A stretch of 64,000 nucleotides of DNA from Lysinibacillus sp. B2A1 (lineage in GTDB: Bacteria > Bacillota > Bacilli > Bacillales_A > Planococcaceae): assembly GCA_002973635.1 (NCBI GenBank), contig CP027224.1, positions 444,501 through 508,500 on the forward strand, in the 5' to 3' direction. How positions within the stretch are numbered: position 1 is the first letter of the stretch; the number at the start of each line of letters is the position of its first letter. Shown one piece after another: positions 1-8,228 of this stretch. The notes below the pieces were generated by a model. That model had not been told where the DNA came from. It saw nothing but the letters and a program-made list of their open reading frames with translations, and searched no databases. A program made the position numbers and the translations under genes.

Positions 1-2148
1 ACGATTAAGGCAAATGAGCTAACTGCAACTGGTCATACTCTCAAGGTAACAGCAATTGGCTATACAGATACATCGGTGAAGATTTTATCCGATAATACAG
101 ATTTGAGCAACATAGTACTGGATAGTGGCTCTCTAAATGAAACCTTCGATTCAACAAAGACAAACTACACACAGAATGTGAGTCATAACGTTACAAGTAT
201 ACAGGTAACGCCTATTGCGACTGATGCGACTGCAACGGTAACAGTTAATGGCAATTCTGTGTTGAATGGACAAACAAGTACACCAATATCTTTACAGGCA
301 GGGAGTAATACAATCACGATTGTTGTAACAGCACAGACTGGTACAACAAAGACGTATGTGATTCAAGTAAATCAAATGTCACCATCAACAAATGCTGATT
401 TGAGTAGCTTAACCCTAAGTAGTGGGCCTTTAAATGAAAGCTTTGATCCAGCGAAGACGAGCTACACCCACAATGTAGTCCAGAGCGTCACAAGCATACA
501 GGTAACACCTATAGTGACCGATGCAACTGCAACTATAACAGTTAATAACAATAACGTGCAAAGTGGACAAGCAAGTGCACCTATTCCTTTGCAAGCAGGA
601 AGTAATATAATTACTATTGTTGTGACAGCACAGAGTGGGGCAACGAAGACATATACGATTCAAGTAGAGCAATTTACGCCGTCAACAAACGCAGATTTAA
701 GCAACTTAACCGTAAGTAGCGGTCCTTTAAATGAAAGCTTTGATCCAGCGAAGACGAGCTACACCCACAATGTAGTCCAGAGCGTCACAAGCATACAGGT
801 AACACCTATAGTGACCGATGCAACTGCAACTATAACAGTTAATAACAATAACGTGCAAAGTGGACAAGCAAGTGCACCTATTCCTTTGCAAGCAGGAAAT
901 AATATAATTTCTGTTGTGGTGACAGCACAGGATCGCACTACAAAAACGTATACAGTTCAAGTAAATCGAAGGGGACCTTCTACAAATGCGGATTTGGGCA
1001 ACTTAACCTTGAGTAGTGGTCCTTTAAATGAAACGTTTTATCCAGCGAAGACATTCTACACACAATTTGTAGAAAACAGGATAGAGAGCCTAACAGTTAA
1101 CCTCATTACTGCAGATATAAGGGCAAGTGTGACAGTGAACGGTTTATTGGTTCCGAATGGACATGTAAGCTCTACAATTCCTTTAACGATAGGAAGCAAC
1201 ATCATTTTGATTGAAGTAACTGCAGAGGATGGCATGACAACAAAAAAATACACAATTCATATCGACAGACAAGATGTTATGCTACCACAGCCACCTACTT
1301 ATTACGCTGTCACTGGTGTAAGTTTAAATTATGATGAGCTTAGATTGACAGAGGGTGGAGAAAAAGTTGTCTTACAAGCAACAATTCAACCATCTTATGC
1401 AACGAATTCAAGGGTGAAATGGAGTAGTAGTAACCCAGAAGTAGCAGCAGTGGATGAAAACGGTGTTGTTACGCCACTTACTGCTGGAATAGCAATGATA
1501 ACAGTTACAACTGTAGATCAAAATAAAAGTACAACGATTCTTGTAAAAGTTGAAAAAGACAGTGAGACAGTGACAACAGAACCAGAACCAGCACCAAAGC
1601 CGACACCTGAACCAGAGCAAACAATAGAATTTAGCGATGTTTCATCAGATTTTTGGGCTTATAAGGAAATTCAAGACCTTGTATCAAAGGGCATCATTCA
1701 AGGTTATCCAAATGATGAGTTTAGACCAAATGAATCAATCCGTCGTGAGCATATGATTTTAATGGTTACTCGATTGGGTCGGTTAACAGAAGAACGAGAT
1801 GTTCTGGATTTTACTGATGTCCCATTAAATCATGTTTATTACAATGAAATTCGTTTGGCACAGCGAGCGGGCATAATTGATGGACAGGATGGAGCATTTC
1901 ATCCAAAGTCTATTTTAACAAGAGCTCAAGCAGTAAAAATTATTGCACTTGCTTTTAATATTGATGGGGAAGGTGAAAAGAGATTTAAAGATGTGCCAGC
2001 AGATGCATGGTATGCCCCATACGTAAATGCGTTAGCCAACGAAGGCATCGTACTAGGGGATGATGAATATTTCAAACCGAATGCCGCTTTAACCCGTGCC
2101 CAATTTGCAGCGTTATTATATCGCACATTACAATTAACAGAGAGCTAG
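1..2148 (+). CDS. S-layer-anchored surface protein, cadherin-like repeats, Big_2 and three SLH motifs (5' partial)
   Basis: The reading frame is open from the first base, with no stop and no ribosome site before the GTG at 76, so the gene starts outside the window. The visible part has four cadherin-like beta-sandwich repeats of about 95-99 residues. Each opens with NADLSNLT-type and LNE(S/T)F-type motifs and closes with KTYTIQV. A bacterial Ig-like (Big_2) domain follows (VTGVSLNYDELRLTEGG..., with KWSSSNPEVAAVDENG), then a Pro/Glu/Thr linker and three SLH motifs (FSDVSSDFWAYKEIQDLV, FTDVPLNHVYYNEI, FKDVPADAWYAPYV). SLH motifs bind pyruvylated secondary cell-wall polymer, so the protein should sit on the cell surface. 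Repeats 2 and 3 are almost identical at DNA level, which indicates recent duplication. Ligand and function are unknown. Confidence 0.9.
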   Translation, partial: TIKANELTATGHTLKVTAIGYTDTSVKILSDNTDLSNIVLDSGSLNETFDSTKTNYTQNVSHNVTSIQVTPIATDATATVTVNGNSVLNGQTSTPISLQAGSNTITIVVTAQTGTTKTYVIQVNQMSPSTNADLSSLTLSSGPLNESFDPAKTSYTHNVVQSVTSIQVTPIVTDATATITVNNNNVQSGQASAPIPLQAGSNIITIVVTAQSGATKTYTIQVEQFTPSTNADLSNLTVSSGPLNESFDPAKTSYTHNVVQSVTSIQVTPIVTDATATITVNNNNVQSGQASAPIPLQAGNNIISVVVTAQDRTTKTYTVQVNRRGPSTNADLGNLTLSSGPLNETFYPAKTFYTQFVENRIESLTVNLITADIRASVTVNGLLVPNGHVSSTIPLTIGSNIILIEVTAEDGMTTKKYTIHIDRQDVMLPQPPTYYAVTGVSLNYDELRLTEGGEKVVLQATIQPSYATNSRVKWSSSNPEVAAVDENGVVTPLTAGIAMITVTTVDQNKSTTILVKVEKDSETVTTEPEPAPKPTPEPEQTIEFSDVSSDFWAYKEIQDLVSKGIIQGYPNDEFRPNESIRREHMILMVTRLGRLTEERDVLDFTDVPLNHVYYNEIRLAQRAGIIDGQDGAFHPKSILTRAQAVKIIALAFNIDGEGEKRFKDVPADAWYAPYVNALANEGIVLGDDEYFKPNAALTRAQFAALLYRTLQLTES
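427..898 (+). repeat. Recently duplicated 175-bp unit inside the surface-protein gene
   Basis: Bases 427-601 and 724-898 appear identical over 175 bp, offset by 297 bp (99 codons, in frame). They encode the second and third cadherin-like domains. The first and fourth copies are clearly diverged. Identity at synonymous sites points to recent recombination within the gene. Confidence 0.85.
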
Positions 2149-2155
2149 AAGCAGA

Positions 2156-2191
2156 GACGATGACAGGAATCAACCGGTCATCGTCTTTTTT
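2156..2191 (+). terminator. Rho-independent terminator of the surface-protein gene
   Basis: A nine-base stem (GACGATGAC with GTCATCGTC) encloses a 12-base loop and is followed by a T run, eight bases after the stop codon. Confidence 0.85.
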
Positions 2192-2264
2192 AGGTTTTTG
2201 AAGTAAAACATGCATATCAAGCCAAAAAATCAAAAGCGACAAAAATTATTTTTCCTACGAACTA

Positions 2265-2294
2265 TTGAAATAGTGGTAGAAAAACTGTTATAGT
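2265..2294 (+). promoter_or_regulatory. Sigma-A-type promoter of the nucleoside transporter
   Basis: TTGAAA at 2265-2270 and TATAGT at 2289-2294 are separated by 18 bases. The predicted leader is about 120 bases. It holds a direct repeat (TCTGAC twice, near 2310-2325) but no purine-riboswitch core that I can recognise. Confidence 0.5.
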
Positions 2295-2421
2295 GAAATT
2301 ATTTGTCTGACGTCTGACTATTATTTATTAAGATTGCCTGTTCTTAAATTTTTGTTATTGGACATAATGAATGGAAGAATAGCTTTGTAGTCGAGCGTGC
2401 AAAATTTATATGGGGGAATTT

Positions 2422-3603
2422 ATGAGATACTTAATATCTTTTTGCGGATTGCTGCTTGTTTTTGGTTTAGCTTTATTAATGAGCAAAAACAAAAAAGAAA
2501 TAAAATATAAAAATATATTGATGATGCTAATCATCCAATTTCTATTGGCAGCATTCCTTCTAAATACGAAATTTGGTTATATTTTGATAAAAGGAATCAC
2601 GAAAGTATTTGATCATTTATTAGCTTACGCAAATACAGGCATATCCTTTGTTTTTGGAGGTTTAGCGAATAAAGGAGAATCTCCATTCTTTCTTAGTGTA
2701 TTATTGCCGATTATCTTTGTATCTGTATTGATAGGGATCTTGCAGCATTTTAAAATACTTCCTTTCTTCATGAAATGGGTAGGTTTACTTTTAAGTAAAG
2801 TAAATGGTATGGGGAAATTGGAATCTTATAATGCGGTTGCTTCTGCAATGGTTGGTCAATCTGAAGTATTCATTACTGTAAAAAAACAATTAGATAAACT
2901 TACACCACAGCGAATGTATACATTATGTGCATCGGCTATGTCTACTGTTTCTATGGCAGTTGTTGGAGCCTATATGACGATGATTGAACCAAAATATGTA
3001 GTAACAGCGATTGTGTTGAACTTGTTTGGCGGATTTATTATTGTTTCTATTATTAATCCATATAGAGTAGAGGAAAGCGAAGATATTTTAACAATTGAAG
3101 ATGAACATAAACAATCTTTCTTTCAAATGCTTGGTGAATATATTATGGATGGATTTAAAGTAGCTATTATTGTTGGAGCTATGCTGATCGGTTTCGTAGC
3201 ATTAATGGATATGATCAATTCACTATTTGATATAGTATTCGGTATATCTTTCCAAGGGATTTTGGGTTATATCTTTGCACCAATAGCCTTCCTAATGGGT
3301 GTGCCATGGGCAGATGCCATTTCTGCTGGAGGAATTATGGCTACCAAATTAGTAACAAATGAATTTGTGGCAATGATAAGCCTTGGAGAAGTAGCTAAGT
3401 CTATGAGTGCGCATACAGTAGGTATTATTTCTGTCTTTCTTGTATCCTTTGCAAACTTTTCATCTATCGGTATTATTGCTGGAGCAGTAAAAGGTTTGAG
3501 TGAAAAGCAAGGCAATATAGTTGCTCGTTTTGGCTTAAAGCTGTTGTATGGTGCCACACTTGTTAGTATCTTAACAGCTACAATAGTTGGTTTTGTTATT
3601 TAA
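2422..3603 (+). CDS. NupC-type concentrative nucleoside transporter
   Basis: A polytopic membrane protein of about 393 residues resembling the CNT/NupC family of cation-coupled nucleoside importers. Family hallmarks are the N-terminal hydrophobic pair, the central [24 protein letters not shown] stretch (EAT/QSE-type nucleoside-binding loop), and a C-terminal half with [19 protein letters not shown] and [10 protein letters not shown]. An ATG at 2410 lies inside the GGGGGAA ribosome site, so ATG 2422 is the better start. The gene stands alone between its own promoter and a terminator. Substrate (purine or pyrimidine nucleosides) cannot be told from sequence. Confidence 0.88.
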   Translation: MRYLISFCGLLLVFGLALLMSKNKKEIKYKNILMMLIIQFLLAAFLLNTKFGYILIKGITKVFDHLLAYANTGISFVFGGLANKGESPFFLSVLLPIIFVSVLIGILQHFKILPFFMKWVGLLLSKVNGMGKLESYNAVASAMVGQSEVFITVKKQLDKLTPQRMYTLCASAMSTVSMAVVGAYMTMIEPKYVVTAIVLNLFGGFIIVSIINPYRVEESEDILTIEDEHKQSFFQMLGEYIMDGFKVAIIVGAMLIGFVALMDMINSLFDIVFGISFQGILGYIFAPIAFLMGVPWADAISAGGIMATKLVTNEFVAMISLGEVAKSMSAHTVGIISVFLVSFANFSSIGIIAGAVKGLSEKQGNIVARFGLKLLYGATLVSILTATIVGFVI

Positions 3604-3631
3604 TTTAGAAAAAAAGCAGTAATAGCTATTT

Positions 3632-3670
3632 GAACTGCACTCCATTTGTTAGATTGGGGTGCGGTTTTTT
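3632..3670 (+). terminator. Terminator after the nucleoside transporter
   Basis: The stem AACTGCACTCCA / TTGGGGTGCGGTT (with G-U pairs) is followed by TTTTTT, about 30 bases past the stop. Confidence 0.85.
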
Positions 3671-3791
3671 GTGATTATAAGGTGTATTTTTGCACTTCGT
3701 GACGGCTGGGTAGAACAATATATCTGCCAACCTTCTATACCACCCATCGGAGACAGTTTTACGTCAAATACTACATTAATTCGACACAAAG

Positions 3792-3820
3792 ACCCCTAAA
3801 AAAATTCTAGGGGTTTACAA
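3792..3820. terminator. Possible weak bidirectional hairpin
   Basis: ACCCCTA and TAGGGGT form a hairpin around an A/T loop. The T tract is poor on both strands. It lies just downstream of the decayed minus-strand gene at 3861-4138 and may be its old terminator. Confidence 0.35.
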
Positions 3821-3860
3821 ATTTAGAAGAGTTCCTTTAATTAATTTTTTAAAGGCTCCA

Positions 3861-4138
3861 TTAGACTGACACATCAATGGAACCGCTGGATGCACTGATA
3901 TGACTTTGATTATTTTGACTTGCTGCTTTAAATGAGCGCCACGCTTCTATATAGATCGCATCAAATTCACTTTCACGAAGCTGTTCTTTCGTGTACCAAT
4001 TGCATGCCAACCATTATGTGGCGAATAGGTAGAAGTAATATTCCCCCTCGCATCCTTACGTTGTATTAGAGAAAGTTGTAACCCTGCAATGGAATAGGTA
4101 CAATATGGTAAGTGGATCTGTATATAGCTACACAACAT
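3861..4138 (-). pseudogene. Decayed gene fragment, one-base deletion
   Basis: Two overlapping minus-strand frames join into one protein-like tail if a single T is restored near 3983. The upstream frame reads ...AGLQLSLIQRKDARG...YSPHNGWHAIG and the downstream frame continues YTKEQLRESEFDAIYIEAW and ...ASSGSIDVSV before its stop at 3861-3863. There is no ribosome site at the upstream ATG and an in-frame stop directly precedes it, so the 5' part is also lost. I do not recognise the family. A sequencing error could explain the frameshift but not the missing 5' end. Confidence 0.55.
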
Positions 4139-4386
4139 TTAGGAACTGACAGGAGCTGTTGGAGCAACTGTAGTGAATTGCTAACAGGTCGATTTTTCTC
4201 TAGTTTTCAGTTGAGTGGTTTAGGTGGATTTCCGTCAAATGTAGTAACTAAACTGCGGAAAAGCAGTAAATATTTAAACTAGACTATTAAGGAACGTAAT
4301 TCAAATTATAACTTTTTTATCCCCAGTGCTTATAATTTCTTGAAAATTCTTATTTTTAAGCGTTCTTGAATACTTAATTTTTTGAT

Positions 4387-4533
4387 ATGGGGCTTGTATT
4401 TAGCAATTTTTTTAAACCTATATTCACTGTTGCTCGTTTATTCATTTATGGAGATATAACACTAGACGGATTTGCAGAAATAGGATTTCTGACTTTATTC
4501 GTCCTACTTGAAATAATTGCAATCCTTATATGA
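4387..4533 (+). CDS. Possible 48-residue membrane peptide or gene remnant
   Basis: An ATG-to-TGA frame encodes MGLVFSNFFKPIFTVARLF... and ends in a hydrophobic helix (IGFLTLFVLLEIIAILI). Its stop adjoins the ribosome site of the next gene. No ribosome site precedes its own ATG, so it may be the tail of a degraded membrane-protein gene. The rest of 4140-4386 is AT-rich and I see nothing in it. Confidence 0.3.
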   Translation: MGLVFSNFFKPIFTVARLFIYGDITLDGFAEIGFLTLFVLLEIIAILI

Positions 4534-4545
4534 AGGAGGAGTATC

Positions 4546-4998
4546 ATGCGTTTTCTTTTTTGGCTAAGTGTTGTTATCTCGGGAATGGTAAGTGTTGTCG
4601 GCTTTGCACTCACTAAAATGACTACTTCTTCATTCGACCCCACAGGTGATAATTTTGTTGGAGGAAATGGAAACCCAGGCTTAATGTTTGTTATGCTTCC
4701 AATGTTAATTATTCTTTATTTTTTCTTTGCGATGATGTTTGTTTTTGAAAAGATCCATGAACGTTTTTCAGTGAAAAGGAAACTATTTCAAGCCTGCTAT
4801 TCAGGGGTGTTTGTGGTGATTTTAGGAATGACGATTTACCGAATCGTTTCATTTCGAAATGAAATCAATCCATATTTTGAATACGAAATATCCTATTTAA
4901 ATCCTTTTTCTAATGATTTATTTTTTAACTTCTGGACATTTATAGCCTGCCTTTGTGTTTCAGGATTTTTCTCATTTTATTTAAAGAAAAGAATATGA
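4546..4998 (+). CDS. Small integral membrane protein, function unknown
   Basis: The 150-residue product has about four hydrophobic segments: residues 1-22, 48-68, 84-104 and 128-146. A short charged cytoplasmic loop (FEKIHERFSVKRK) lies between the second and third. A strong ribosome site (AAGGAGGAG) sits eight bases before the ATG. There is no signal for a transporter or enzyme family. It stands alone, followed directly by the 42-bp tandem repeats. Confidence 0.65.
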   Translation: MRFLFWLSVVISGMVSVVGFALTKMTTSSFDPTGDNFVGGNGNPGLMFVMLPMLIILYFFFAMMFVFEKIHERFSVKRKLFQACYSGVFVVILGMTIYRIVSFRNEINPYFEYEISYLNPFSNDLFFNFWTFIACLCVSGFFSFYLKKRI

Positions 4999-5061
4999 AG
5001 AAATGCAGTTAAACTAAAGATCACTCTTTGATGGGTGATTTTCTGTGCTCTTGATATGATC

Positions 5062-5355
5062 GACCTGATCGGATTACGGGCATTCCTGAGCGAATATCCT
5101 TTCGACCTGATCGGATTACGGGCATTCCCGAGCGAATATCTTTTCGACCTGATCGGATTACGGGCATTCCTGAGCGAATATCCTTTCGACCTGATCGGAT
5201 TACGGGCATTCCTGAGCGAATATCCTTTCGACCTGATCGGATTACGGGCATTCCTGAGCGAATATCCTTTCGACCTGATCGGATTACGGGCATTCCTGAG
5301 CGAATATCCTTTCGACTTGATCGGATTACGGGCATTCCCGAGCGAATATCCTTTC
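5062..5355. repeat. Seven tandem copies of a 42-bp sequence
   Basis: Units start at 5062, 5104, 5146, 5188, 5230, 5272 and 5314, with a diverged partial copy after 5356. Each unit carries GATCGGATTACGGGCATTCC and GAGCGAATATC. Copies differ by a few C/T changes (for example CCTGAG or CCCGAG). Because 42 is a multiple of three, several frames stay open on both strands. These encode 14-residue peptide repeats without a convincing ribosome site, so I read the block as non-coding. Confidence 0.9.
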
Positions 5356-5489
5356 ACCCTGAGCAGTTTTCGGTCATAAGATCATTAAATATTAGGTTCT
5401 AAATATTTTTTGGGGTATTCACACAATTGCATGCATAAAAAGCACAGATTCGCTATGTATGTTGTTATGGTACATCTAGGAAAAGTGTA

Positions 5490-5574
5490 GTGCTTTTCTA
5501 TAATTGGTTATGGGAAAGGGATAGTCTTCTCAATATGTAGTAGACAATCGTTAGAGAATTGGCTGGAATGGTAG
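5490..5574 (+). pseudogene. Decayed 3' end of a homologue of the prophage's last gene
   Basis: This stretch matches the 3' end of the gene at 40786-41664. GTGCTTTTCTATAATTGG corresponds to GTGCCTTTCTACAATTGG, and the C-terminal ICSRQSLENWLEW-stop corresponds to ICSRPSLDNWLEW-stop. Small indels break the frame between the two blocks. It lies just outside attL, which suggests the right end of a second, related prophage. The stretch 5380-5490 shows no gene. Confidence 0.75.
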
Positions 5575-5653
5575 AAACGGACAAGTAATAAGTAATATAT
5601 TATACGGAGTAAACATTGTAATGAGTTAAATTATGTTAAAGATTATTATGAAT

Positions 5654-5674
5654 TTTAACCCCATTTTAACCCCA
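5654..5674 (+). other. Degenerate integrase arm-type sites of a remnant prophage
   Basis: TTTAACCCCA occurs at 5654-5663 and 5665-5674 with an 11-base period. It matches the paired TTTAACACCA sites at 41726-41746 in motif, spacing and distance to the att core (about 82 bases in both). Confidence 0.6.
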
Positions 5675-5690
5675 ACGCTTCTTTTGGTAT

Positions 5691-5724
5691 AAAAAAATCA
5701 CCCTCCAATAATGGAAGGGTGATT
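5691..5724 (-). terminator. Leftward rho-independent terminator next to attL
   Basis: The stem AATCACCCT(T/C)CCA pairs with TGGAGGGTGATT and is followed on the minus strand by seven T residues. It occupies the same place relative to the att core as the hairpin at 41668-41693 does at the right end. Confidence 0.75.
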
Positions 5725-5757
5725 CGCTCAAAAGCCTTATGGCTGTAAGATTAAATT

Positions 5758-5813
5758 AAAAAGCCGCGTATGCCGTAGTTATTATAGAAAGTTTTAAACC
5801 ACCACTCCTCAAA
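5758..5813. other. attL core, 56-bp direct repeat
   Basis: The 56 bases match 41827-41882 exactly as read. They flank the whole phage gene set, with the integrase adjacent. This identifies them as the attachment core shared by attL and attR. Confidence 0.92.
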
Positions 5814-5926
5814 TGAGTTGTTACACGAAAATTATTTATAAATAATAGCAATAAATGCCGTTAATAAAAGCTTTCTGAAAAGTATTTATCATTAATTATT
5901 ATTGATTACAATTATTTATAAACAAT

Positions 5927-5958
5927 TTTAACACCAGTTTAACACCAATATAGCACCA
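5927..5958 (+). other. Integrase arm-type repeats, left arm
   Basis: Three direct repeats with an 11-base period: TTTAACACCA at 5927 and 5938, and TATAGCACCA at 5949. The same decamer pair occurs in the right arm at 41726-41746. Lambda-type integrases bind such arm repeats with their N-terminal domain. A palindrome (ACCAGTTAA / TTAACTGGT, 5955-5973) overlaps the last copy. Confidence 0.65.
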
Positions 5959-5974
5959 GTTAATTTAACTGGTA

Positions 5975-7165
5975 TTAAGATTGTTTTTTTACTTTAAAGA
6001 AGTTATCTAATTTGTCAGCAGCTGCACGATCAGCAGATTTAAAAGCATGTCCATACGTGTTCATTGTCACTGAAATATCAGCATGCCCCAAACGTTCACT
6101 AATAATTTTAGCATGCACACCCTGTGCGATTAATAATGATGCTGAAGTATGTCTCAAATCATGTAACCGAATGTACTTAAATTTATGTCCATCGATAAAA
6201 TTTTTCCAATGTTTAGAAGGGCTTGTTGGATACAAGTGAGTACCATCAAATGAATGGAATAGCCATTCTCTATCTTGTTCGATCCATTTACCACCTTTTT
6301 TCAATTTTTCTTTTGCCCAATGTATACGATATGCTTTTAATTCTTCCATAACTGACTCAGGTAATGTCACATAACGTTTAGATTTTTTTGTTTTAGTCGT
6401 TTTGATATGTGGACCTTGTTTAGTCAAAACGATAGATTGGTGAATATATATTTGTTGATTATCAAAATCTACGTCCTTCCATTCTAAACCCAACAATTCT
6501 CCTTTTCGCAATCCAGCAGCCAATGCTAAAGTGAACATCATTTTCCACAGTTCAGGTTCACTTTGTAGCATATACAACAATGTTTCAATCTCATCTTCTT
6601 CATAAATTTGCATTTCTTTACCTACATCATCGGTATCACTGGGACGAGGCTTTTCTACTCCATCCATAGGGTTGTTAGATAAAACATTCCACTTCACGGC
6701 ATACTTAAATATGCTTTTTAGTGTTCTATACACATCTTGTTTACTGTGATAAGTGACAGGCTCATCTTTACCATCATATCGCTTCATGTCTCGAACAACG
6801 GACATAAGATGAAATGCATTGATTTGATCCATAGGCATATGACCTATGATAGGATTTATATGCAATTCTAATTTACGCTGATGATTTCCATACGTAGTTA
6901 AAGCAAGTGTAGAAGCAAAATCTTTCTCCCATTGTTCTGCAAAATCTTTAAAAATGATTTTTTCTACTTTTATATAATTCCCTGATAAAACTTCGTTTTT
7001 AAATTTTAGATACTCTCGATCTAAAAACTCCTTCAACTGTTTAGGCGTCATTTTTTCTTCAATAGTGATTGTTTTTGTCTCGCGTGGATATTTACCTCTA
7101 GCATCTTTTGGTAAATAAACAGTGAAACGATACGAATTATCTCCGCGTTTTACGATACTTGCCAT
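5975..7165 (-). CDS. int: Tyrosine site-specific integrase
   Basis: The 396-residue recombinase integrates and excises the prophage at the 56-bp att core. It has an N-terminal arm-binding region (residues 1-60), a SAM-like core-binding domain (about 65-175, ending KSIFKYAVKWNVLSNNP) and a C-terminal catalytic domain. Visible catalytic residues are Arg in AAGLRKGELLGLEW, the HxxR box in LHDLRHTSAS, the GHADIS His and the Tyr in MNTYGH. AAGGAGAAA precedes the ATG. It is transcribed towards attL, the usual position for an integrase at a prophage end. Confidence 0.96.
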   Translation of the reverse strand: MASIVKRGDNSYRFTVYLPKDARGKYPRETKTITIEEKMTPKQLKEFLDREYLKFKNEVLSGNYIKVEKIIFKDFAEQWEKDFASTLALTTYGNHQRKLELHINPIIGHMPMDQINAFHLMSVVRDMKRYDGKDEPVTYHSKQDVYRTLKSIFKYAVKWNVLSNNPMDGVEKPRPSDTDDVGKEMQIYEEDEIETLLYMLQSEPELWKMMFTLALAAGLRKGELLGLEWKDVDFDNQQIYIHQSIVLTKQGPHIKTTKTKKSKRYVTLPESVMEELKAYRIHWAKEKLKKGGKWIEQDREWLFHSFDGTHLYPTSPSKHWKNFIDGHKFKYIRLHDLRHTSASLLIAQGVHAKIISERLGHADISVTMNTYGHAFKSADRAAADKLDNFFKVKKQS

Positions 7166-7242
7166 TTAAAATTTCTCCTTTCGATTTAACTTTCAGATAT
7201 GCTTTAACTAATCACCACCTTTGATGGGAATATGTGTTCTTT

Positions 7243-7692
7243 TTAGGGTAAAATTTTTTTACCATCAACGATTTTTAAAGAAAGTAGCTCAATTGGAACT
7301 CCTTTTTCTTCTATAGCATCGTAGATGGTAAAACCTGAACAACATTGTTCATTAAATAATTCATCTGGTAACAATAACTCAACAGCAAATGTATTAGCCT
7401 CAATTTCAATTTTGTCAGTAGAAAATAAAGTATGTTTTTTCAAAAATGAAGTGTTGGTATCAGGATGTTGAACAGCGTGCCCTAATTCATGACTACAAAT
7501 AAAAATCTGAGATTTTCTATCAGCATCTTGATTGATATGAATCATAGGTACTCTAAAATGTTTGTTGTAATATCCTAATGCATTCCCTAACCGTTCGAAT
7601 ACAATGAGTATCCCCATGTATTCAGCAAGTTTGAAAGGATCGTTAGTTCCATATTTTTTAACTAACTGATTAACAATTGACTTAATCGACAT
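7243..7692 (-). CDS. immA: ImmA/IrrE-type metallopeptidase
   Basis: The 149-residue protein has the zinc-protease motif HELGHAVQH (about residues 69-77) and the downstream IEIEANTFAVELLLP segment, whose Glu/Asn-Ala pattern is typical of DUF955. In ICEBs1 and phi105-like elements, ImmA cleaves the XRE repressor encoded beside it to induce excision. Here it lies 16 bases downstream of the repressor on the same strand, the classic arrangement. It probably acts as the anti-repressor protease, since the repressor lacks its own LexA-like peptidase domain. Confidence 0.9.
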   Translation of the reverse strand: MSIKSIVNQLVKKYGTNDPFKLAEYMGILIVFERLGNALGYYNKHFRVPMIHINQDADRKSQIFICSHELGHAVQHPDTNTSFLKKHTLFSTDKIEIEANTFAVELLLPDELFNEQCCSGFTIYDAIEEKGVPIELLSLKIVDGKKILP

Positions 7693-7708
7693 GCATCCAA
7701 CACTCCTA

Positions 7709-8149
7709 TTAATCTCTATATTTTTTAGGGGTGAATTTCTGTTTCGCTACCCGTTTAGCAAGTCTCAATGAATTTTCTAAACTTGATAATAGCAATTCTC
7801 TATCTTCCAATTCTTCTTCACTTAACTCATCGAGAGTTCTACCATCGAATGCAGCATGCCCACTATTAGATAGCCCTTCGACCATTTTTTGAAGCTCTTC
7901 TTGTATAGATCGTTCATCTTTCTCCGTTAAATCGTAATAACGTTTTTTATCTGTGCGACCTAATAGGTAGTCTAAAGACACATCGAAAAAATCTGCTATC
8001 AATGTCACTTTATCAGTACCAGGAGTTGAAACATCCCATTTTCTAATTTGTCCATTAGAAATCCCAGTTTTTCTTTCCAATTCAGCAATTGATATTTTTT
8101 GTTCTTTACATAGCATTTTAATTTTTTCTACTAAACTCAATGGTATCAA
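7709..8149 (-). CDS. cI/ImmR-type XRE repressor
   Basis: The 146-residue protein has an N-terminal XRE helix-turn-helix (residues 7-62: IKMLCKEQKISIAELERKTGISNG..., ending VSLDYLLGRTDKK) and a helical acidic C-terminal part. It has no Ser/Lys autopeptidase motif. It probably represses the divergent early promoter and controls its own. The ImmA-like protease downstream is its likely inactivator. Its promoter overlaps the early promoter at 8178-8228. Confidence 0.9.
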   Translation of the reverse strand: MIPLSLVEKIKMLCKEQKISIAELERKTGISNGQIRKWDVSTPGTDKVTLIADFFDVSLDYLLGRTDKKRYYDLTEKDERSIQEELQKMVEGLSNSGHAAFDGRTLDELSEEELEDRELLLSSLENSLRLAKRVAKQKFTPKKYRD

Positions 8150-8177
8150 CCTTTCAAGAGCTTATGAAAAAACGAAA

Positions 8178-8228
8178 TATCAAATAAGTTAATTTTAGTT
8201 TGACAATTAGTTTATTTGATAATATACT
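8178..8228. promoter_or_regulatory. Divergent overlapping repressor and early promoters with operator half-sites
   Basis: Rightward: TTGACA 8200-8205, 17 bases, TATACT 8223-8228. Leftward: TTGTCA (complement of 8201-8206), 17 bases, TTGATA (complement of 8178-8183). The -35 boxes share the same bases. Inverted TATCAAATAA (from 8178) and TTATTTGATA (from 8212) flank them and are likely repressor half-sites. The leader 8230-8532 holds further AAGCTAA-type repeats (near 8236, 8371, 8403 and 8482) and a repeated ATGACGGTA (8461, 8491), but no gene. Confidence 0.7.

Noticed and set aside
430..960. Long minus-strand reading frames within the surface-protein repeats
   Set aside because: They are duplicated shadows of the coding strand, are cysteine-rich in an unnatural way, and lack ribosome sites.
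2295..2421. Purine riboswitch upstream of the nucleoside transporter
   Set aside because: No conserved purine-aptamer loops or P1 stem could be found in the leader.
5062..5355. CRISPR array
   Set aside because: The unit repeats head-to-tail with no unique spacers and there are no cas genes.
4977..5379. Three overlapping peptide-repeat frames in the 42-bp array
   Set aside because: Open only because 42 is a multiple of three. None has a convincing start signal, and all three cannot be real together.
5758..5813. tRNA or tmRNA as attachment gene
   Set aside because: No T-arm (GTTCGANTC), CCA-end or acceptor stem can be formed on either strand around either att core.
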